Assembly (NCBI GenBank): GCA_016871495.1
Contig: VHDF01000010.1
Coordinates: forward strand, 1 to 64,000
DNA: 64,000 nucleotides
Reading direction: 5' to 3'
Origin: Verrucomicrobiota bacterium
GTDB taxonomy: Bacteria; Verrucomicrobiota; Verrucomicrobiia; Limisphaerales; VHDF01
This document shows, one piece after another, positions 61,401 through 64,000 of this stretch. The translations under genes and the position numbers were made by a program. Position 1 is the stretch's first letter; every line of letters starts with the position of its first letter. The notes beneath the pieces were generated by a model. That model made no database searches. It was given only the letters and a program-made list of their open reading frames with translations, and was not told the DNA's origin.

Positions 61401-62034
61401 TCCTCGCAGCCGTCTGGAAGCCGAAACAATCCGGGACAACGCACTCGCGATCAGCGGCCTGCTCAAGCCGCGCGTGGGTGGAAAGTCGGTTTATCCCTAT
61501 CAGCCGCCTGGCATGTGGGAAGCCATGGCCTTCGAGGGCACACGTTCCTGGGTGCAAAGCCAGGGCGACGAAAATTACCGGCGCGGCATCTACACGTATT
61601 GGCGCCGCTCCGTTCCCTATCCCTCCTACGTCATCTTCGACGCGCCCACGCGCGAAACATGCACGGTCCGGCGCCCCCGCACCAACACCCCTCTCCAGGC
61701 GCTCACCCTCATGAACGACCCGGTCTATGTCGAAGCTTCGCGCGCGCTCGGCCACCGCATCATGACCCAGGGGGGCAAGACCCTCCGCGAACAAATCGAG
61801 TTCGCCTTCAAAACCGCCCTGGGCCGCCCGCCATCCGCGAAAGAACGCCGTATTCTTGAAAACGCTTACAAACGCGAACTCAAACAGTTCGAGAAAGACC
61901 GCGTCAGCGCCGCCAAACTCGTCCACGTGGGCGCCAGCAAACCTCCCCTCGAAGCCGACATTTGCGAACTCGCCGCCTGGACCATCGTCGGCAACCTGCT
62001 GCTCAATCTCGATGAAACTGTGACCAAAGGCTGA
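58432..62034 (+). CDS. PSCyt1/DUF1549/DUF1553 cytochrome-like protein
   Basis: Exported protein of about 1200 residues. A signal segment ([18 protein letters not shown]) precedes a c-type haem domain with CYACH (residues 62-66) in [21 protein letters not shown]. DUF1549 follows ([25 protein letters not shown] and [21 protein letters not shown]), then a beta-rich insert and C-terminal DUF1553 ([63 protein letters not shown]). The family is restricted largely to Planctomycetes and Verrucomicrobia and is suspected in periplasmic oxidation or glycan degradation. ATG at 58432. It is followed 2 bp later by its usual DUF1501 partner. Confidence 0.93.
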   Translation: [1200 protein letters not shown]

Positions 62035-62036
62035 TT

Positions 62037-63512
62037 ATGGACCTTCACTTCGGCAACGAAATCCGGCGCATCATGAATCGCCGGGCGTTTTTCGGACGCT
62101 CCAGCACGATCCTCGGCTCGGCGGCTCTCGCCTCGCTGGCCGCCCCCTCGCTGTTCGGCGCGGCCAAAAAGACCGCTTCAAAGCCAGCCGCCGCCGCGGC
62201 CCGGTCGTTGGGTGTGATCAACCCGTTTCATTTCGCTCCCAAAGCGAAACGGGTGATTTACCTGTTCATGTCCGGCGCGCCCTCCCATCTCGATCTCTTC
62301 GATTACAAGCCGAAGCTGGTCGAAATGACGGGATCGGAACTCCCTGATTCGATTCGCAAGGGCCAGCGCATCACCGGGATGACCAGCGGCCAGAAACATC
62401 TGCTCTGCGTCGGAACCCCATTCAAGTTCAACAAGCACGGGCAGAATGGCATGGAGTTGTCGGAAGTCCTTCCTCACACGGGAAGCATCGCCGACGAAAT
62501 CACTCTCATCCGCACGCTCCACACCGACCCGATCAACCACGATCCGGCGGTGACCTACTTGTTTTCCGGCCATCAACAACCGGGCCGCCCCACGCTGGGC
62601 GCCTGGGTTTCCTACGGCCTCGGCAGCGAGAACAGCAACCTGCCCGCCTTCATCGTGTTGCTCTCAGGCCGCGGTGGCCAATCCCTGCAAACCCGTTATT
62701 GGGGCAATGGATTCATCCCCAGCAACCATCAAGGGGTTCAGTTTCGGGGGGTCGGCGACCCCGTGCTCTTCTTCTCAAACCCGCCCGGACTCAGCGCCAA
62801 AACCCGCCGCCGAATGCTCGATGACCTCCAAGATCTCAATCGCATCCAGTTGAGCGCGCTCGGAGATCCCGAAATCGCCACCCGCATCGAACAGTATGAA
62901 ATGGCCTTCCGCATGCAGACAAGCGTGCCGGAACTGATGGATCTCTCCAAAGAACCGAAATCCGTTCTTGAAGAATACGGAGCGGAGCCCGGCAAGGCTT
63001 CCTTCGCCAACAACTGCCTGCTGGCCCGCCGGCTTGCCGAGCGCGGCGTTCGATTCATCAAGCTGCTGCATCGCGACTGGGATCATCACGGCGACCTGCC
63101 GGGCGGCATTCGCGCGCAAGCCAAACAAACCGATCAACCCTCGGCCGCGCTGGTGAAAGACCTCAAACGGCTCGGCCTGCTCGACGATACCCTCGTGGTG
63201 TGGGGCGGCGAATTTGGACGCACCGCCTACAGCCAGGGCGATATCAGCAAGACCAGTTTTGGACGCGACCATCATCCCCGTTGCTACAGCTTGTGGATGG
63301 CCGGTGGCGGCATTAAGGGAGGATTGACCTACGGCCAAACCGACGATTTCGCCTACAACATCGTCGAAAACGGAGTGCATGTGCACGACCTGCACGCCAC
63401 TCTCTTGCATCAACTCGGCATCGATCACGAAAAGTTCACCTACCGCTTCCTGGGCCGCGACTTCCGCCTCACCGATATCGCAGGCCAGGTGGTGAAGGAC
63501 ATTCTGGTCTGA
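62037..63512 (+). CDS. DUF1501 domain-containing exported protein
   Basis: A 491-residue protein with a twin-arginine-like signal (NRRAFFGRSSTILGSAALAS), suggesting Tat export in a folded state. The DUF1501 core, related to sulfatase/alkaline phosphatase folds, shows RVIYLFMSGAPSHLDLFDYK, HTGSIADEITLIRTLHTD, DPAVTYLFSGHQQPGRP, RFIKLLHRDWDHHGDLPG and LVVWGGEFGRT followed by GRDHHPRCYSLWMAGGG and VHVHDLHATLLHQLGID. It starts 2 bp after the DUF1549/1553 gene and is its standard partner. Function not established. Confidence 0.93.
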   Translation: MDLHFGNEIRRIMNRRAFFGRSSTILGSAALASLAAPSLFGAAKKTASKPAAAAARSLGVINPFHFAPKAKRVIYLFMSGAPSHLDLFDYKPKLVEMTGSELPDSIRKGQRITGMTSGQKHLLCVGTPFKFNKHGQNGMELSEVLPHTGSIADEITLIRTLHTDPINHDPAVTYLFSGHQQPGRPTLGAWVSYGLGSENSNLPAFIVLLSGRGGQSLQTRYWGNGFIPSNHQGVQFRGVGDPVLFFSNPPGLSAKTRRRMLDDLQDLNRIQLSALGDPEIATRIEQYEMAFRMQTSVPELMDLSKEPKSVLEEYGAEPGKASFANNCLLARRLAERGVRFIKLLHRDWDHHGDLPGGIRAQAKQTDQPSAALVKDLKRLGLLDDTLVVWGGEFGRTAYSQGDISKTSFGRDHHPRCYSLWMAGGGIKGGLTYGQTDDFAYNIVENGVHVHDLHATLLHQLGIDHEKFTYRFLGRDFRLTDIAGQVVKDILV

Positions 63513-63653
63513 CGAAGTCCTGAAACGAATCCGGCACGGACTCGATTCCTCGATCGCTCCAACTTTGGCACGAGCCGGGAATGGAAAGACCCGGGGGAAC
63601 CTCCCTCCGTAGTCCTGCACCGCATCCGCTCCCTTTTTGCGCGGGATTGAAAC

Positions 63654-64000
63654 TCACGGCTTTCCGGCGGCACGCTTCTCCATGTCCAAGAGCCATTCCT
63701 TGCGCCAAACTGCGCCACCGTAACCCGAAATCGAGCCGTCCGACGCGATCACACGGTGGCAGGGGACGAGCAGATAGATTCCGTTCGATCCGTTCGCTCG
63801 ACCGATGGCGCGAACCGCCTTTGGACGCCCCACCGCCCGGGCGATGTCCGCGTAACTCCGGGTTTCTCCAAACGGGATCTCTTCCAGCGCCGACCAAACC
63901 CGCTGCTGGAACTCTGTTCCACGGCGATCCATCGGCAAACTCCAACGCTTCAAGGTTCCTCGAAAGTAACGCGCCAACTCTTGCTCCAACGTGTTCAGCA
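63654..64000 (-). CDS. ogt: methylated-DNA-protein cysteine methyltransferase (partial at window edge)
   Basis: C-terminal part of an O6-alkylguanine-DNA alkyltransferase, a suicide repair protein. It has the DNA-binding helix (FQQRVWSALEEIPFGETRSY), the Arg finger region ARAVGRPKAVRAIGRANGSN, the acceptor Cys in LLVPCHRVI and the closing GSISGYGGAVWRKEWLLDME. The frame stays open to the last base, and the visible part (about 115 residues) is shorter than the usual 155-180, so the N-terminus lies beyond the window. A TTG at 63989 is an unlikely start. The 140-bp gap to the convergent DUF1501 gene has no clear terminator. Confidence 0.9.
   Translation of the reverse strand, partial: LNTLEQELARYFRGTLKRWSLPMDRRGTEFQQRVWSALEEIPFGETRSYADIARAVGRPKAVRAIGRANGSNGIYLLVPCHRVIASDGSISGYGGAVWRKEWLLDMEKRAAGKP

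Overview
The window reads as chromosomal DNA of a Verrucomicrobiota bacterium, probably of the Limisphaerales/Pedosphaera type; the assignment is inferred from gene content only. Indicators are a pair of large Planctomycete/Verrucomicrobia-type genes (a cytochrome c/DUF1549/DUF1553 protein followed by a DUF1501 protein), a 1411-residue DUF1592-class protein, an H-X9-DG-like prepilin protein, a DUF4159 protein next to MoxR, many SEL1/TPR proteins, a DUF6797-like propeller protein and a secreted sugar-phosphate-isomerase-like protein. Base composition is GC-rich throughout. No rRNA, convincing tRNA, CRISPR array, prophage or transposase gene was seen.

Layout. 0-5 kb: prepilin-like protein, a small conserved protein, then an isomerase-like gene with an oligopeptide-binding protein and a DppC-type permease. 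5.5-10.6 kb: TPR/peptidase-MA protein, DUF4159, MoxR and an SRPBCC protein in one run. 10.9-16.6 kb: a PQQ-propeller protein, then on the minus strand a pseudouridine synthase-methyltransferase fusion, a CPBP protease, and a GspB/ExeA pair. 17-19 kb: trpA and manC. 19.2-21.6 kb: three pilin-like genes behind a good sigma-54 promoter, the last split by an amber codon. 21.6-27.4 kb: a minus-strand run of a ceramidase-like protein, SEL1 lipoprotein, methyltransferase, PhoPQ-related protein and lipid kinase. 28.4-34.6 kb: HscB-like protein, rpmI-rplT, then pheS and pheT separated by a phosphatase-like gene, with a strong attenuator-like hairpin before pheS. 34.6-41.5 kb: metF, glutathione peroxidase, Nif3-like, DUF6797-like, a small hypothetical and TolC. 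41.5-45.5 kb: a frameshifted anion permease and an amber-split SEL1 protein. 45.8-51.2 kb: a TMEM14 protein and a dppB-dppD-dppF-binding protein run. 51.5-64 kb: the DUF1592-class protein, an orphan LytS-type kinase, an FMN reductase, the DUF1549-DUF1501 pair and a partial Ogt.

The two peptide-transport loci complement each other: the first supplies a binding protein and DppC, the second DppB, DppD, DppF and another binding protein. Together they would make one complete importer.

The most unusual content is intergenic. At least two superfamilies of structured, dispersed, non-coding elements fill gene junctions. One (seven copies plus one possible half copy) has common GTGCATCC-like inverted termini around three different hairpin cores; one core has a REPIN-like layout with GTAG at the outer base of two opposed hairpins. 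The other (three copies, about 240 bp without insertions) is built from nested perfect inverted repeats, and two copies supply the stop codon of the neighbouring gene, one of them inside the dpp operon. These elements are the best candidate here for something not yet described.
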